Below, in pieces: positions 28,224-38,012 of a stretch of DNA of 64,000 nucleotides. The notes under the pieces are model-generated. The model was given only the letters and a program-made list of their open reading frames with translations. It was not told where the DNA came from and did no database searches. Source of the DNA: Aliterella atlantica CENA595 (GTDB lineage Bacteria; Cyanobacteriota; Cyanobacteriia; Cyanobacteriales; Chroococcidiopsidaceae); contig NZ_JYON01000004.1 in the NCBI RefSeq assembly GCF_000952155.1, forward strand, positions 160,267 through 224,266, read 5' to 3'. The first letter of the stretch is position 1. The number at the start of each line of letters is the position of its first letter. The position numbers and the translations under genes are program-made.

Positions 28224-28414
28224 ATAACCCAAATTTTTCTGCAATGACTGATGAAGAGTTACGAACTTATGTGCTTGCTCATCGACAAGATACAGTAGCA
28301 TTTTATGCTTATGTAGATCGAATGCAACAAAAACCTCCTATTGCCATTATTGAACCCGAAGAATGGAGTGAGGAACGAATGCAGCAAATCTTGAAGAAGG
28401 AAAGCAATAAGTAG
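28220..28414 (+). CDS. 64-residue protein, DUF6887-like
   Basis: The protein begins MNNPNFSAMTDEELRTYVLA, then HRQDTVAFYAYVDRMQ and a Pro/Glu-rich end with a basic tail. This start pattern is what I recall for the DUF6887 family, which partners DUF6888. It is translationally coupled to the preceding 57-residue gene. A metallophosphoesterase starts 19 bases downstream and may be on the same transcript. No membrane segment or DNA-binding motif is visible. Confidence 0.7.
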   Translation: MNNPNFSAMTDEELRTYVLAHRQDTVAFYAYVDRMQQKPPIAIIEPEEWSEERMQQILKKESNK

Positions 28415-28432
28415 CTCTTTAAGTAATAAATA

Positions 28433-30199
28433 ATGCTTAACTTTAACAGCATTACTCGCTGGCTTGTGGTTGCATTTCTGGCTGCAATCTGCATTATCGT
28501 AGTGAAGTCAACTGCGGCTGAACAAACACTTATGACTTCTGTACCTCAGCTACTTAGCGATCCATTTTTGCAACTACCAACAGAAAATTCAGTAAGGATT
28601 GTTTGGTTTACTGAGTTTGCTGGATCTAGGCATACTGTTAGTTATGGCAAAGATTTTAATCAAAGTGCGATCGCTACAACAACTAAACTCAGTCGCACTC
28701 GTGAAGACCAAAAATCTGTAGTAGATATTCAATACAAACAGCCGACTATTCGCAACATTTGGCGACACGAAGCAGAAGTTACTCAGCTTAATTCTAATAT
28801 CCGCTTGCCTTATCGAGTAACAAGTGTAAGAGAAGACGGTAAAAGTGTAAGTAGCGGTGAATTTACCTTAGCTGCAAAACCAGCAGCAGGGAAGCCATTA
28901 AAGATTTTACTTACTTCAGATCACCAGCTTAAACCAATGACAGCGGCTAATCTGCAAAAAGTAGTCGAAACTGTAGGGAAAGTAGATGCGGTGTTTTTCG
29001 CGGGAGATTTGGTAAATATTCCCGATCGCGCGTCAGAATGGTTTGACGATAATAGAGGTGGCGCATTTTTTCCTTGTCTTCAAGGTCGTGCTAAGTTTCA
29101 ACTAGAGAAAAATAATCTCAAAACTACTTATACTGGCGGCGAAATTATCCAACACGCTCCATTGTATGCAGCGATCGGCAATCATGAAGTAATGGGACGC
29201 TATCAAAAAACTGGTAGCTTGAATGATGAATTTGGCGATGCTTATCCCCGCCAAGCTGCAATAGCGCAGTTACTTAAGCAAAAAAGCGATCGCGCGGAGC
29301 ATAGTGCTGGAGGCGATCGCGCCTTTGTCAAAGATTATTCATTTAATACCGATACCTACGAAGAGATATTTACCCTACCCCAAAGCGAGAAGGGTGGCAA
29401 AAAATACTATGCTGTTACCTTTGGCGACGTGCGTTTAGTTGTACTTTATGCAACTAATATCTGGCGTACTCCTAGCCTAGATAAGTCAGCTAAAGGCAAA
29501 TATCAAGAACGCCAACAAGACATAAATAACCCTAATGAGTGGGGATACGGACAGCATATATTTGAGGATATTTCTGTGGGAAGTCCTCAATACAGTTGGC
29601 TACAGGAAGAACTAAATAGTCCTCAGTTTCAACAAGCAAAATACAAAGTTGTGATGTTGCACCATCCGCCGCACTCATTGGGAGATAATATTGTTCCTGC
29701 TTACACCAATCCAGTGCAAATAATTGAGCCAGGTAAATCTGTACGCTACGAGTACCCATTAGAGCAAGATTACATCATCCGCGATATTGTGCCGTTGTTA
29801 GAAGCTGCTAACGCGCAATTAGTATTTTACGGACATTCTCATTTATGGAACCGCTTTATTAGTAGTAGCGGGATGCATTTTTTAGAAACTTCTAATGTTG
29901 GTAATTCCTACGGTGCTGCACTAGGCGATAAGCAGCGTGATGTACCAGAAGGTAATGATAATTATGCAGCCACAGGCGATCCTAATGGGCTAGAAGCGAT
30001 CGCACCTTCTATAGCACCCCTTTTAGACAAAAACGGTCAAAAACTACCTTATCTTGCCAGTAACGACATTACAGCATTTAGTATTTTAGATACTGCTACT
30101 GGTAGCGTTATTAGCTATCGTTTTGATACGCTCAAGCCGGATGCAGAGGTCATGAAGTTTGACGAATTTAAGTTGAAAATCAATACTCGTATAAATTGA
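28433..30199 (+). CDS. Exported metallophosphoesterase, purple-acid-phosphatase-like
   Basis: The 588-residue protein starts with a hydrophobic signal/anchor (residues ~9-25). A fibronectin-like N-terminal domain (~38-145, VRIVWFTEFAG, YRVTSVREDGKS) resembles the domain preceding purple acid phosphatases. The catalytic domain has all metal-ligand motifs: SDHQ (Asp163, His165), AGDLVN (Asp192), GNHE (249-252), MLHHPPHS and YGHSHLW. It probably hydrolyses phosphoesters in the periplasm. Residues ~285-320 are an insert with HIP1-rich DNA. A 13-bp inverted repeat follows. Confidence 0.85.
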   Translation: MLNFNSITRWLVVAFLAAICIIVVKSTAAEQTLMTSVPQLLSDPFLQLPTENSVRIVWFTEFAGSRHTVSYGKDFNQSAIATTTKLSRTREDQKSVVDIQYKQPTIRNIWRHEAEVTQLNSNIRLPYRVTSVREDGKSVSSGEFTLAAKPAAGKPLKILLTSDHQLKPMTAANLQKVVETVGKVDAVFFAGDLVNIPDRASEWFDDNRGGAFFPCLQGRAKFQLEKNNLKTTYTGGEIIQHAPLYAAIGNHEVMGRYQKTGSLNDEFGDAYPRQAAIAQLLKQKSDRAEHSAGGDRAFVKDYSFNTDTYEEIFTLPQSEKGGKKYYAVTFGDVRLVVLYATNIWRTPSLDKSAKGKYQERQQDINNPNEWGYGQHIFEDISVGSPQYSWLQEELNSPQFQQAKYKVVMLHHPPHSLGDNIVPAYTNPVQIIEPGKSVRYEYPLEQDYIIRDIVPLLEAANAQLVFYGHSHLWNRFISSSGMHFLETSNVGNSYGAALGDKQRDVPEGNDNYAATGDPNGLEAIAPSIAPLLDKNGQKLPYLASNDITAFSILDTATGSVISYRFDTLKPDAEVMKFDEFKLKINTRIN

Positions 30200-30203
30200 T
30201 ACA

Positions 30204-30246
30204 TTTAAACGCTAGCAATCGATTTTAGCGATCGCTAGCGTTTAAA
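30204..30246 (+). terminator. 13-bp inverted repeat after the phosphoesterase gene
   Basis: TTTAAACGCTAGC (30204-30216) pairs perfectly with GCTAGCGTTTAAA (30234-30246). The loop of 17 bases contains a HIP1-like core. There is no T run beyond the stem, so it is a likely but non-canonical terminator. Confidence 0.55.
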
Positions 30247-30461
30247 AATAGAAAAATCGAGAACAATTTAGTTTGCCTTGCAGTCTAATCTAAAAAATAC
30301 TCATCTTGAAAATACTGCGTTGACCGATTGCCGAAGGCTTGATTAGTCTATAATACAAAGCAATTTAAGCAAAAATTACTTTTTGGTGAAAACCGAATTT
30401 TAAGTCGGGGTTGATAAATTTAAGCTAGTCTAACAACTATATAGTGTGAGGTTAACAGTGT

Positions 30462-32057
30462 ATGCGAGTTTTACTGGTTTATCCAATATTTCCTAAAACA
30501 TTTTGGTCTTATGAAAAAATCTTAGAACTGGTAAACCGCAAAGTTCTACTTCCTCCATTAGGATTAGTTACAGTTGCAGCTATATTGCCCCAAGAATGGG
30601 AATTTAAGTTAGTAGACCGCAATATCCGCGCCGTTACAGAAGCAGAATGGGAATGGGCGGATATATGCATTTTTAGCGCGATGATCGTGCAAAAAGACGA
30701 CCTGATCGATCAAATTAAAGCTGCCAAACAACGAGGCAAATTAGTTGCAGTTGGTGGTCCTTATGTGACATCCGTACCTAGAGAAGCACAAAAAGCAGGC
30801 GCGGATTTCCTCATTTTAGATGAAGGGGAAATTACTCTGCCCATGTTTATCGAAGCAGTGCAACGCGGGGAGACTTCAGGGATATTCCGAGCAACAGAAA
30901 AACCGGATGTGACAACTACGCCAGTACCTCGCTTCGATCTGCTAGATTTTAAAGCCTACGATATGATGTCGATTCAATTTTCGCGCGGATGTCCTTTTCA
31001 ATGCGAATTTTGCGACATTATTGTGCTTTACGGACGCAAACCACGCACAAAAACCCCAGCACAACTACTTGCTGAATTAGATGCACTCTACAACTTGGGT
31101 TGGCGGCGCGGTGTTTTCATGGTAGATGACAACTTTATTGGCAACAAGCGCAATGTCAAATTATTGCTGCAAGAGTTAAAAGGTTGGATGCAAGAACATC
31201 AATATCCTTTCCGCTTTGATACTGAAGCCTCAATTGACTTGGCGCAAGATCCCGAATTGATGGAATTGATGGTTGAGTGCGGCTTTGCGGCAGTATTTTT
31301 GGGTATTGAAACACCAGATGAAGATAGCTTGCAATTGACTAAAAAGTTTCAAAATACGCGCAGTTCCTTAACTGAATCAGTAGAAGCAATTATTAAAGCA
31401 GGATTGCGCCCGATGGCTGGGTTTATTATTGGCTTTGATGGCGAAAAAGCAGGTGCAGGCGATCGCATTGTCCGTTTTGCCGAACTTGCACATATCCCTT
31501 CTACCACATTTGCAATGTTGCAAGCATTGCCTAATACTGCACTATGGCATCGTTTGAGTAAAGAAGGCAGGCTTAGGGAAGATAAAGACGGTAATATTAA
31601 CCAGACGACTTTGATGAACTTTATTCCTACTCGTCCGTTGGAAGATATTGCTAGAGAATATATTGAAGCATTCTGTGCTCTGTACGAACCTGAGAAATAT
31701 TTAGATCGTACCTACCAATGTTTTCTGATGATGGGTGCGCCTAGTTGGAAAGCACCGTTTAAAATGCCAGAGTGGGTAGTTGTCAAAGCCTTAGCAATTA
31801 TTATTTGGCGACAAGGAATCAAACGCAGTACGCGCTGGAAGTTCTGGCATCACTTGTTTAGCATTATCAAGCGCAACCCAGGCGTAGCCGAACATTACCT
31901 AGCTGCTTGCGCCCATATCGAGCATTTTATGGAATACCGCCAAATCGTGCGCGATCAAATAGAAAGTCAGTTAGAGGAGTTTTTAGCTCAAAATCGGGAA
32001 TTGCCAGCTAACACGAGCGATCGCGAAGATACCCCTACAACTGTTTTGGCTAGTTAA
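30462..32057 (+). CDS. B12-binding radical SAM protein (DUF4070-type)
   Basis: This 531-residue enzyme has an N-terminal cobalamin-binding-like domain (MRVLLVYPIFPKTFWSYEKI to ~140). A radical SAM core follows, with Cys177, Cys181 and Cys184 in GCPFQCEFC binding the 4Fe-4S cluster, and GIETPDEDSL later in the barrel. A C-terminal helical region (~370-500) fits DUF4070. Relatives act on lipids such as hopanoids, or on other unknown substrates; the reaction here cannot be fixed. The gene is alone, with a 260-base upstream region and hairpins behind it. Confidence 0.85.
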   Translation: MRVLLVYPIFPKTFWSYEKILELVNRKVLLPPLGLVTVAAILPQEWEFKLVDRNIRAVTEAEWEWADICIFSAMIVQKDDLIDQIKAAKQRGKLVAVGGPYVTSVPREAQKAGADFLILDEGEITLPMFIEAVQRGETSGIFRATEKPDVTTTPVPRFDLLDFKAYDMMSIQFSRGCPFQCEFCDIIVLYGRKPRTKTPAQLLAELDALYNLGWRRGVFMVDDNFIGNKRNVKLLLQELKGWMQEHQYPFRFDTEASIDLAQDPELMELMVECGFAAVFLGIETPDEDSLQLTKKFQNTRSSLTESVEAIIKAGLRPMAGFIIGFDGEKAGAGDRIVRFAELAHIPSTTFAMLQALPNTALWHRLSKEGRLREDKDGNINQTTLMNFIPTRPLEDIAREYIEAFCALYEPEKYLDRTYQCFLMMGAPSWKAPFKMPEWVVVKALAIIIWRQGIKRSTRWKFWHHLFSIIKRNPGVAEHYLAACAHIEHFMEYRQIVRDQIESQLEEFLAQNRELPANTSDREDTPTTVLAS

Positions 32058-32066
32058 TTCAAGCTG

Positions 32067-32096
32067 CGAGATATAAGACTTGCAGCTTATATCTCG
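32067..32096 (+). terminator. Hairpin after the radical SAM gene
   Basis: CGAGATATAAG (32067-32077) and CTTATATCTCG (32086-32096) form a perfect 11-bp stem ten bases past the stop codon. No T run follows. Confidence 0.5.
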
Positions 32097-32137
32097 CCTA
32101 ATAAGCTCAATGACTATTTAACTTTCCAAAGGAAGCA

Positions 32138-32166
32138 GTAGGATGCGTTTTCAAAACGCACCCTAC
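32138..32166. repeat. Inverted repeat GTAGG..CCTAC between convergent genes
   Basis: GTAGGATGCGTTTT pairs with AAAACGCACCCTAC around a single C, with one A/C mismatch. It resembles a widespread cyanobacterial intergenic palindrome and lies between two convergent genes. Confidence 0.55.
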
Positions 32167-32227
32167 CAAGCTGGCTAAATAGCAATTACAATCTCTTTCT
32201 CCTCGTTCCCCATCTATTACAAGTCGA

Positions 32228-33442
32228 TTAAGCTCCTGGTTTTAACTCTACCTTTACCCATCCAGGTTTGCGTGCATCGAAGGCTTTGTAAGCATCAATA
32301 ACAGAAATAAGTGGTTCTACCTGGGTTAGCACTTGCTTTGGATCTACAGTGCCATTTTGTACCATGTCAACAAGGGTAGGAATATATTTGCGATGATTGC
32401 AGTTACCCATATTTATTGTCAGGTTTCTGTTCATTGCCATCCCAATTGGGAAAAATTTATGGGTTAGGGGAAAAACACCAATAATTGACAATGTTCCTGC
32501 CTTTGCTAGTGCTTGAACGCACCAATTTAGAGCTAAAGATGGTGCATCGCCAGGATGCCAGTTGTCGCCCTGTGGGTTTGCCTGCGGGGCAATTTGTTGT
32601 AATTCTTGCTCAAATTGCTGTGCTTGTTGGTTTGCTTGCTTGGCAGCAGGACCACTGTGAGGGCGAGTAGCGTCAACGCCCACCGCTTCAATTACCCGAT
32701 CGACTCCGATACCGCCTGTAAGTTGCTGAATAATCTCGATTGGATCTTCAGCATTAAAGTCAATTACCTCTGCACCCTGCATCCGTGCCATTTCTAAGCG
32801 CGAAGCAATAGTATCAACAGCAATAATTCTGCCCGCGCCAAACAGCTTGGCACTAGCGATCGCAAATTGACCGACAGGACCGCAGCCAAAGACTGCAACA
32901 GTGTCGCCAGGAGTAATTTCCGCAATATCAGCACCAAAATAAGCTGTAGGAAAAATATCGGATAACATAATTGCGCGATCGTCATCTACTCCATCTGGGA
33001 GTTTGACTAACCCGACATTGGCGTAGGGAATGCGGGCATACTCCGCTTGCAAACCGTTAAAAGGTCCAGTAGGTTCAGGTCCACCAAAAAAAGCAGTTCC
33101 AGCTTGAGGTCCGTTGGGATTTGCCGTATCGCACTGGGAGTAGTAACCGGAGCGACAGTAGGAGCAGGAACCGCAACCGATGGTAGAAGGAATAACTACG
33201 CGATCGCCTACTTGCAAATTCCGCACGTTTGAGCCGATTTCCTCAACTACTCCTACGCCTTCATGACCTAATATTGTCCCTGGAATCATGTTTGGAAAAG
33301 TACCGCGAATCATGTGCAAATCTGTGCCACAAATAGCACTTGCCGTTAGACGCACGATCGCATCTGTTGATTTTTCAATCTTCGGTTCGGGGACGCTATC
33401 TAAACGAATATCGCCAATACCGTGAAAAACAACTGCTTTCAT
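32228..33442 (-). CDS. Zinc-dependent alcohol dehydrogenase (formaldehyde dehydrogenase-like)
   Basis: This 404-residue medium-chain dehydrogenase has the catalytic zinc ligand region AICGTDLHMIRG and GHEGVGVVEEIG. The four structural-zinc cysteines are in GCGSCSYCRSGYYSQC. The NAD(P) site is VFGCGPVGQFA. A Gln/Ala-rich insert (~275-310, KQANQQAQQFEQELQQ) is longer than in simple ADHs and is seen in the glutathione-independent formaldehyde dehydrogenase-like group. Substrate is unknown. It is followed upstream on the same strand by manA and two SDR genes. Confidence 0.85.
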   Translation of the reverse strand: MKAVVFHGIGDIRLDSVPEPKIEKSTDAIVRLTASAICGTDLHMIRGTFPNMIPGTILGHEGVGVVEEIGSNVRNLQVGDRVVIPSTIGCGSCSYCRSGYYSQCDTANPNGPQAGTAFFGGPEPTGPFNGLQAEYARIPYANVGLVKLPDGVDDDRAIMLSDIFPTAYFGADIAEITPGDTVAVFGCGPVGQFAIASAKLFGAGRIIAVDTIASRLEMARMQGAEVIDFNAEDPIEIIQQLTGGIGVDRVIEAVGVDATRPHSGPAAKQANQQAQQFEQELQQIAPQANPQGDNWHPGDAPSLALNWCVQALAKAGTLSIIGVFPLTHKFFPIGMAMNRNLTINMGNCNHRKYIPTLVDMVQNGTVDPKQVLTQVEPLISVIDAYKAFDARKPGWVKVELKPGA

Positions 33443-33499
33443 AAAATACCTCTATTGCTAGTTCAGCAGAAATAGGATTAATTACACCGTTGCGACTAC

Positions 33500-34579
33500 C
33501 TAAAGAATGTCAACTTCACCTAACGCGCGGATTTCCTCATCTGAATAACCGCTCTCTTTTAGTGGGATAACTACGTCGCGCTCTAAATCTGGTACGTAAC
33601 AGGCAATCAAACTTGCTGCGCCTGACTGCTCCTGAGTAGGCACGATTCGCACTTTGCTCAAGGTCGCAGGGATAATGCATGATTCACCTGTAGCCAGCAT
33701 CTCGCTTCCACCTTGGTACTCAATTTGCACTGGCTTTCCCACATTTGAAAGCGTCAGGCAACGCCAGGGGTGTTCTGGCTCATCGTGCGGTGCGTTCAGC
33801 GTCCAGCGCTCTAGCGCGAAGTAAGGTCCAGCGCAGGCAACTAGGTAACGGTTATCCCCTTCTTGCCGCGAAAGTCCAGCAAAAGGACGTGGCTGGTAAT
33901 GAGGACGCAGTTGGTCGAGAGTTGTGTTGATGCACTTTTCCCATTCATCTTGACTGCGGCTATTGCCTTGCATATCGATTGGCATTACATCAGAGGAAAG
34001 GTCAGAGGTTTGTTCGACCTCGAAAATCAAAGTGTCAGGTCCAAAGCTGTGTATGATACCGCTAGGCACGTAAACGGTATCGCCTGCTTTAATTGGGAAG
34101 CGTGGCATTACTGCGTCATAGTCTTGCTTTTTGAAGGCATCAAACAATTGCTCGCTCTTCAAACCAGGTTTTATCCCTACCAAGATGCTTGCATTTGGCG
34201 CTGTCCATAAAATATGCCATGCTTCAGTTTTGCCGTTCGGTTTGCGATACAGACGTTGGGCAGTTTCGTCGTCGGGATGCAGGTGAATTGGCAAGCGACT
34301 AGAAGCACTAATAAACTTTTGCAACATGGGAAAGTGAGGTCCGCGCCAGTTTTCGCCTACTAGCTCGTCTGGGTATGTCTCTACTAAATCGTGGAGGGTA
34401 CGACCTGCAAAGTTGCCATTAGTGACAGTGCCAGTTTTATCTTCATAGTCGCTAATTTCCCAGGTCTCAGCAACAATACCATCTGGGAGATTTTTCTTGC
34501 CGAGTCGCTCCTGAATCAGACGACCGCCGAAAACATAAGCGTTGGTGTAAGCGGTTAATTTGATTGGATACCAGTTCAT
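33500..34579 (-). CDS. manA: Class I mannose-6-phosphate isomerase
   Basis: The enzyme interconverts mannose-6-phosphate and fructose-6-phosphate. The 359-residue cupin-type protein has FGGRLIQERLG at the start. Zinc-ligand motifs include PIHLHPDDETA and, further on, YVPSGIIHSFGPDTLIFEVEQTSD. Length fits the short (Bacillus-like) class. It lies 57 bases from the dehydrogenase gene and 46 bases from the upstream SDR, so the four minus-strand genes may be one transcript. Confidence 0.88.
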   Translation of the reverse strand: MNWYPIKLTAYTNAYVFGGRLIQERLGKKNLPDGIVAETWEISDYEDKTGTVTNGNFAGRTLHDLVETYPDELVGENWRGPHFPMLQKFISASSRLPIHLHPDDETAQRLYRKPNGKTEAWHILWTAPNASILVGIKPGLKSEQLFDAFKKQDYDAVMPRFPIKAGDTVYVPSGIIHSFGPDTLIFEVEQTSDLSSDVMPIDMQGNSRSQDEWEKCINTTLDQLRPHYQPRPFAGLSRQEGDNRYLVACAGPYFALERWTLNAPHDEPEHPWRCLTLSNVGKPVQIEYQGGSEMLATGESCIIPATLSKVRIVPTQEQSGAASLIACYVPDLERDVVIPLKESGYSDEEIRALGEVDIL

Positions 34580-34625
34580 TCGTGTCCCTTAGTTGCTGTC
34601 GCGATCGCATCAGTATAAGCGAGCA

Positions 34626-35681
34626 TTAAGGATTCCCGCTGCCGCCTGACGCTCCGTACACTTGCCCAGTAGCGTAGCTTGACTCCTGCGAAGCCAGTAG
34701 CACGTAAGTAGGCGCAAGCTCCGCTGGCTGTCCGGGTCGTCCCATCGGTGAGTCACTACCAAACTGCACGATCGCACTTTGCGGTTGCCCGCCGCTAACT
34801 TGGAGCGGAGTCCAGTAAGGTCCAGGCGCGATTGCATTTACGCGGATACCCCTCTTTGCCAACTGCTTTGCTAATGACTTGGTAAAAGCAACCTGCGCTG
34901 ATTTTGTCTGGGCATAGTCGAGCAGGTTCTCGCTAGGGTCGTAGGCTTGGACTGAGGAAGTATTGATAATGCTCGCGCCAGGTCTAAGGTGCGGTATAGC
35001 AGCCTTGGTAATCCAAAACATCGCGTAAACGTTTGTCTTGAATGTTGAGTCAAACTGCTCGGTAGTAAGATCGGCAATTGAGTCCACAGCCTGCTGTTTG
35101 CCAGCATTGTTAACTAGAATATCTAGTCCGCCTAGTTCGCGCACTGCCTGGGCGACAAGCTGATTGCAGAATTTTTCGTCGCGAATGTCGCCTGGAATCG
35201 CTACTGCCTTACTTCCTGCTGCCCGAATTAGTTGAACTACTTCACGGGCATCCGGCTCTTCAACGGGTAGATAGTTGATTGCTACATCAGCCCCTTCACG
35301 CGCAAATGCGATCGCTGCTGCCCGACCAATACCAGAATCTCCGCCTGTTACTAGCGCCTTGCGTCCTACTAGCCGCCCAGAACCTTGATAGCTTGTCTCA
35401 CCATGATCTGGTCGCGGGGTCATTTTGCTGGCAAGTCCAGGTGGTTCCTGGGGTTGCCTGGAAAAGGGCGGTTTTGGATATTGATTAACTGGGTTCTGCT
35501 TAACAGACTGGTTGGGCGTTTCTTGTTTGGGTGTTTCCTGGCTGGATGTCTCCTGTCGGTTTGCTGGGGTAGATGATTTTTGCGCCAACACTGGTGCTGC
35601 TTGCGCTGCAACAACGCCAATAGATATTCCGCCGAGAACTTGACGGCGTGAAGGTTTTTTAAAGTTATCTTTTTGTTCCAT
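34626..35681 (-). CDS. SDR family oxidoreductase with Tat-type signal
   Basis: This 351-residue protein has an N-terminal twin-arginine sequence SRRQVLGG followed by a hydrophobic stretch ending in Ala residues ([10 protein letters not shown]). A Gln/Pro-rich linker (~35-85) precedes a complete short-chain dehydrogenase domain with [14 protein letters not shown] and the catalytic YAQTK. Export by the Tat pathway is therefore likely, an unusual location for an NAD(P)-dependent SDR. It is a close paralogue of the adjacent 292-residue gene, which lacks the signal. The relation to general stress protein 39/YhdG-like SDRs is seen in [20 protein letters not shown]. Confidence 0.85.
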   Translation of the reverse strand: MEQKDNFKKPSRRQVLGGISIGVVAAQAAPVLAQKSSTPANRQETSSQETPKQETPNQSVKQNPVNQYPKPPFSRQPQEPPGLASKMTPRPDHGETSYQGSGRLVGRKALVTGGDSGIGRAAAIAFAREGADVAINYLPVEEPDAREVVQLIRAAGSKAVAIPGDIRDEKFCNQLVAQAVRELGGLDILVNNAGKQQAVDSIADLTTEQFDSTFKTNVYAMFWITKAAIPHLRPGASIINTSSVQAYDPSENLLDYAQTKSAQVAFTKSLAKQLAKRGIRVNAIAPGPYWTPLQVSGGQPQSAIVQFGSDSPMGRPGQPAELAPTYVLLASQESSYATGQVYGASGGSGNP

Positions 35682-35827
35682 ATTAGGTTTTTGTAAATTT
35701 ACTCTTACTTCACTAGATTAATTTGCCAGCAGTTCTCAGCAAAACTTTGTGAATGTCAAGGCAGATTTAGCTGCAACATAACTACAAGCCCCAGAATTTA
35801 GGATGTTCTTGTTTTTGATTCAAAGCG

Positions 35828-36706
35828 CTAGGGAAGAACAGGCTGACCGCCTGTTACCGGAATAACTGCGCCCGAAATGTAACTACCATCTTCAGAAGCA
35901 AGCAGCACGTATGCTGGTGCGAGTTCTGCTGGCTGTGCGGCACGCTTCATTGGTACTTGTTGCCCAAACTGCGTTACCTGTTCGTTAGGCATGGTTGCTG
36001 GAATTAAGGGTGTCCACACCGGACCTGGGGCGACGCTATTAACTCGGATGCCTTTTTCTGCTAGCGACTGTGCCAACCCGCCAGTAAAGTTGACGATCGC
36101 TGCTTTAGTTGCAGAATACGCTAGTAACTTCGGTTTTGGCTCGGCTGCGTTAATTGAGCAAGTGTTGATAATGGCGCTACCTGGCTCCATGTGGGGTACT
36201 GCGGCTTTGCACAGGTAGAACATGGCGTAGATATTAGTTTTGAAGGTGCGATCGAACTCTTCTGAAGGGATCTCTTCAATACTTTCTCGCGTCATCTGAA
36301 AAGCAGCGTTGTTGACCAAGATATCAATCTTGCCCAACTCGCTTTGCGCCCGTTCAACTATCTGTTTGCAGTGCGCTTCTTGCTGGATATCACCTGCAAT
36401 AGCTACGCACTTGCGCCCTTCTTTTTCAACAATGCGAACGGTTTCCTGAGCGTCTGTTTCTTCGTTTAGATAAGCAATCAATACGTCTGCACCTTCGCGG
36501 GCAAACGCCAGTGCTACTGCCCGCCCAATGCCAGAATCGCCACCTGTAATGATGGCGGCTTTACCTTGCAGTTTGCCAGAACCACGATAGGAATTTTCGC
36601 CGTAGTCTGGCTTCGGGTCCATTTGTGACTCTAGTCCTGGCACTTGTTGTTGTTGTTCGGGAAACGGCGGTTTTGGTCTTTGCGATTGTAAGTTCTGTGC
36701 AGTCAT
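35828..36706 (-). CDS. SDR family oxidoreductase (GSP39/YhdG-like)
   Basis: The 292-residue cytoplasmic short-chain dehydrogenase carries the cofactor motif [14 protein letters not shown], and the catalytic tyrosine and lysine in YSATK. The N-terminal PKPDYGENSYRGSGKLQGK is typical of bacterial general-stress SDRs. The next gene encodes a paralogue with similar linker wording (PPFPEQQQQVPGL versus [13 protein letters not shown]), so the pair arose by tandem duplication. Substrate is not known. Confidence 0.87.
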   Translation of the reverse strand: MTAQNLQSQRPKPPFPEQQQQVPGLESQMDPKPDYGENSYRGSGKLQGKAAIITGGDSGIGRAVALAFAREGADVLIAYLNEETDAQETVRIVEKEGRKCVAIAGDIQQEAHCKQIVERAQSELGKIDILVNNAAFQMTRESIEEIPSEEFDRTFKTNIYAMFYLCKAAVPHMEPGSAIINTCSINAAEPKPKLLAYSATKAAIVNFTGGLAQSLAEKGIRVNSVAPGPVWTPLIPATMPNEQVTQFGQQVPMKRAAQPAELAPAYVLLASEDGSYISGAVIPVTGGQPVLP

Positions 36707-37388
36707 TAACTCTCCTTGCCATTAAGACTTGAGTAATATTTGCATCTACTTTGGCTACCTAAGTTCGAGCAGTTGGCGCAGATTTGCTTTTATTATTTCC
36801 TATGCATGATACTGAATTCTTTGCTCTTGAATTAATAATTAACTATCCATTACTCGCGCTAACTTATAACTACAGAGAGATATTATGTTTAACTTATTGT
36901 GTGCTTGCAAATACAAGTTTATAAAAACTAATTGGTAGGTTTTATGAGTGTTTACAACTAAGATGTTTTGATTAATATAAATACATAAATCAGCCTTAAA
37001 AAATCTATATGAAGATAGATAAATACTTTTTGTTGTATAAATTATTACAAAATTAGTAAATCGAAGTTGAACAACGACAAGCCTGTAAGAGCTAAAACTT
37101 ATTTGGCAAAAAACTAACAAGCAAAATATACACTTGGTTGTTTTAAAATAGCTTATTCTTGCAACTACTTTTTTAAATAATATAGATGAATAGAGTTCGC
37201 GCTAATTATCGATTGCTATACAATTTTTGTTGCCCGTCACTGCTATGTATTTTAGTTTGCTGCTCAAGCATCAATAAAGACTTAATTAATACCAAATTCT
37301 AGTTTAAAAGTATGTTGAAGAAGAGAAACTAATTATTGAAAATGCTTGCTCAATCTGCTACGCAAAGCTCAGTTGCTATAAGGTGAAA
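36707..37388. other. Long AT-rich intergenic region
   Basis: About 680 strongly AT-rich bases contain no supportable gene. A 93-codon minus-strand frame (36839-37120) has compositional signs of chance. The region must include promoters for the divergent SDR pair and the gene at 37389, whose AAGGTG ribosome site lies at 37380-37385. Confidence 0.45.
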
Positions 37389-37856
37389 ATGGATAATTTG
37401 ACGAAGCTACAATATTACCGCACAGAGACTAGACACGAGTACAGTCTGCTAGGACAGCGAGTAAGTTGGTATGTAACCTGTCAATCGTTCCTGATTATTG
37501 CGTTCTCGTCAGGAATGGGAAATTCAAATATCTATTTCAGGTTGGGCGTATGTATAATACTTCCTGCTCTTGGTATTGTTACATCTATACTTATAAAACC
37601 TTCTATTGATGGAGCGATCGCTATCATCAATAAATGGGGAGAAAAAGAGTATGAAGTGCTACAAAATGAAGACTTAAAGGATTTCCAAGTCAAAAGAGTA
37701 TATAAAAATGTACGTTCTAGTTCTCACTCAGTTGAACGCAGAACGGATGTAATCAAGCAAGAGAGTCTTAGGTTCGCCAAACTTATTTGCGTTGTATTTA
37801 TCTACGGCTGGCTATCTCTTTGTCTTTTAGGTATTGCGGTACATCTCATACCTTAA
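37389..37856 (+). CDS. Hypothetical membrane protein
   Basis: I do not recognise this 155-residue protein. It starts MDNLTKLQYYRTETRHEYSL; two hydrophobic segments follow (~25-40 and ~48-68, LGVCIILPALGIVTSILI) and a third lies near the C-terminus (~128-150, LICVVFIYGWLSLCLLGIAV). The loop between segments two and three is charged and cytoplasmic by the positive-inside rule. The ATG at 37389 is chosen because AAGGTG lies six bases before it; an in-frame GTG two codons earlier lies inside that site. Confidence 0.6.
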   Translation: MDNLTKLQYYRTETRHEYSLLGQRVSWYVTCQSFLIIAFSSGMGNSNIYFRLGVCIILPALGIVTSILIKPSIDGAIAIINKWGEKEYEVLQNEDLKDFQVKRVYKNVRSSSHSVERRTDVIKQESLRFAKLICVVFIYGWLSLCLLGIAVHLIP

Positions 37857-38012
37857 CTAGCGCCGTACAGCCAACACCTCAAGCAACCCTCTGAAGCGAT
37901 CGCACGTTGGGGTAAACAGTCAAAACTTACTTGGCAGTATTATTTGTTAGACGACATTAGGCTGTCGGATTGTTGCTTGCTTATCGCAGCCCAATATCGC
38001 TTTTCTACTTTT

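Noticed and set aside
36839..37120. 93-codon minus-strand frame
   Set aside because: Very AT-rich composition, no ribosome site and no recognisable pattern.
37857..38010. Open stretch on the plus strand reading ARWGKQSKLTWQYYLLDD
   Set aside because: No start codon and no family recognised; it may be an old gene fragment but cannot be supported.
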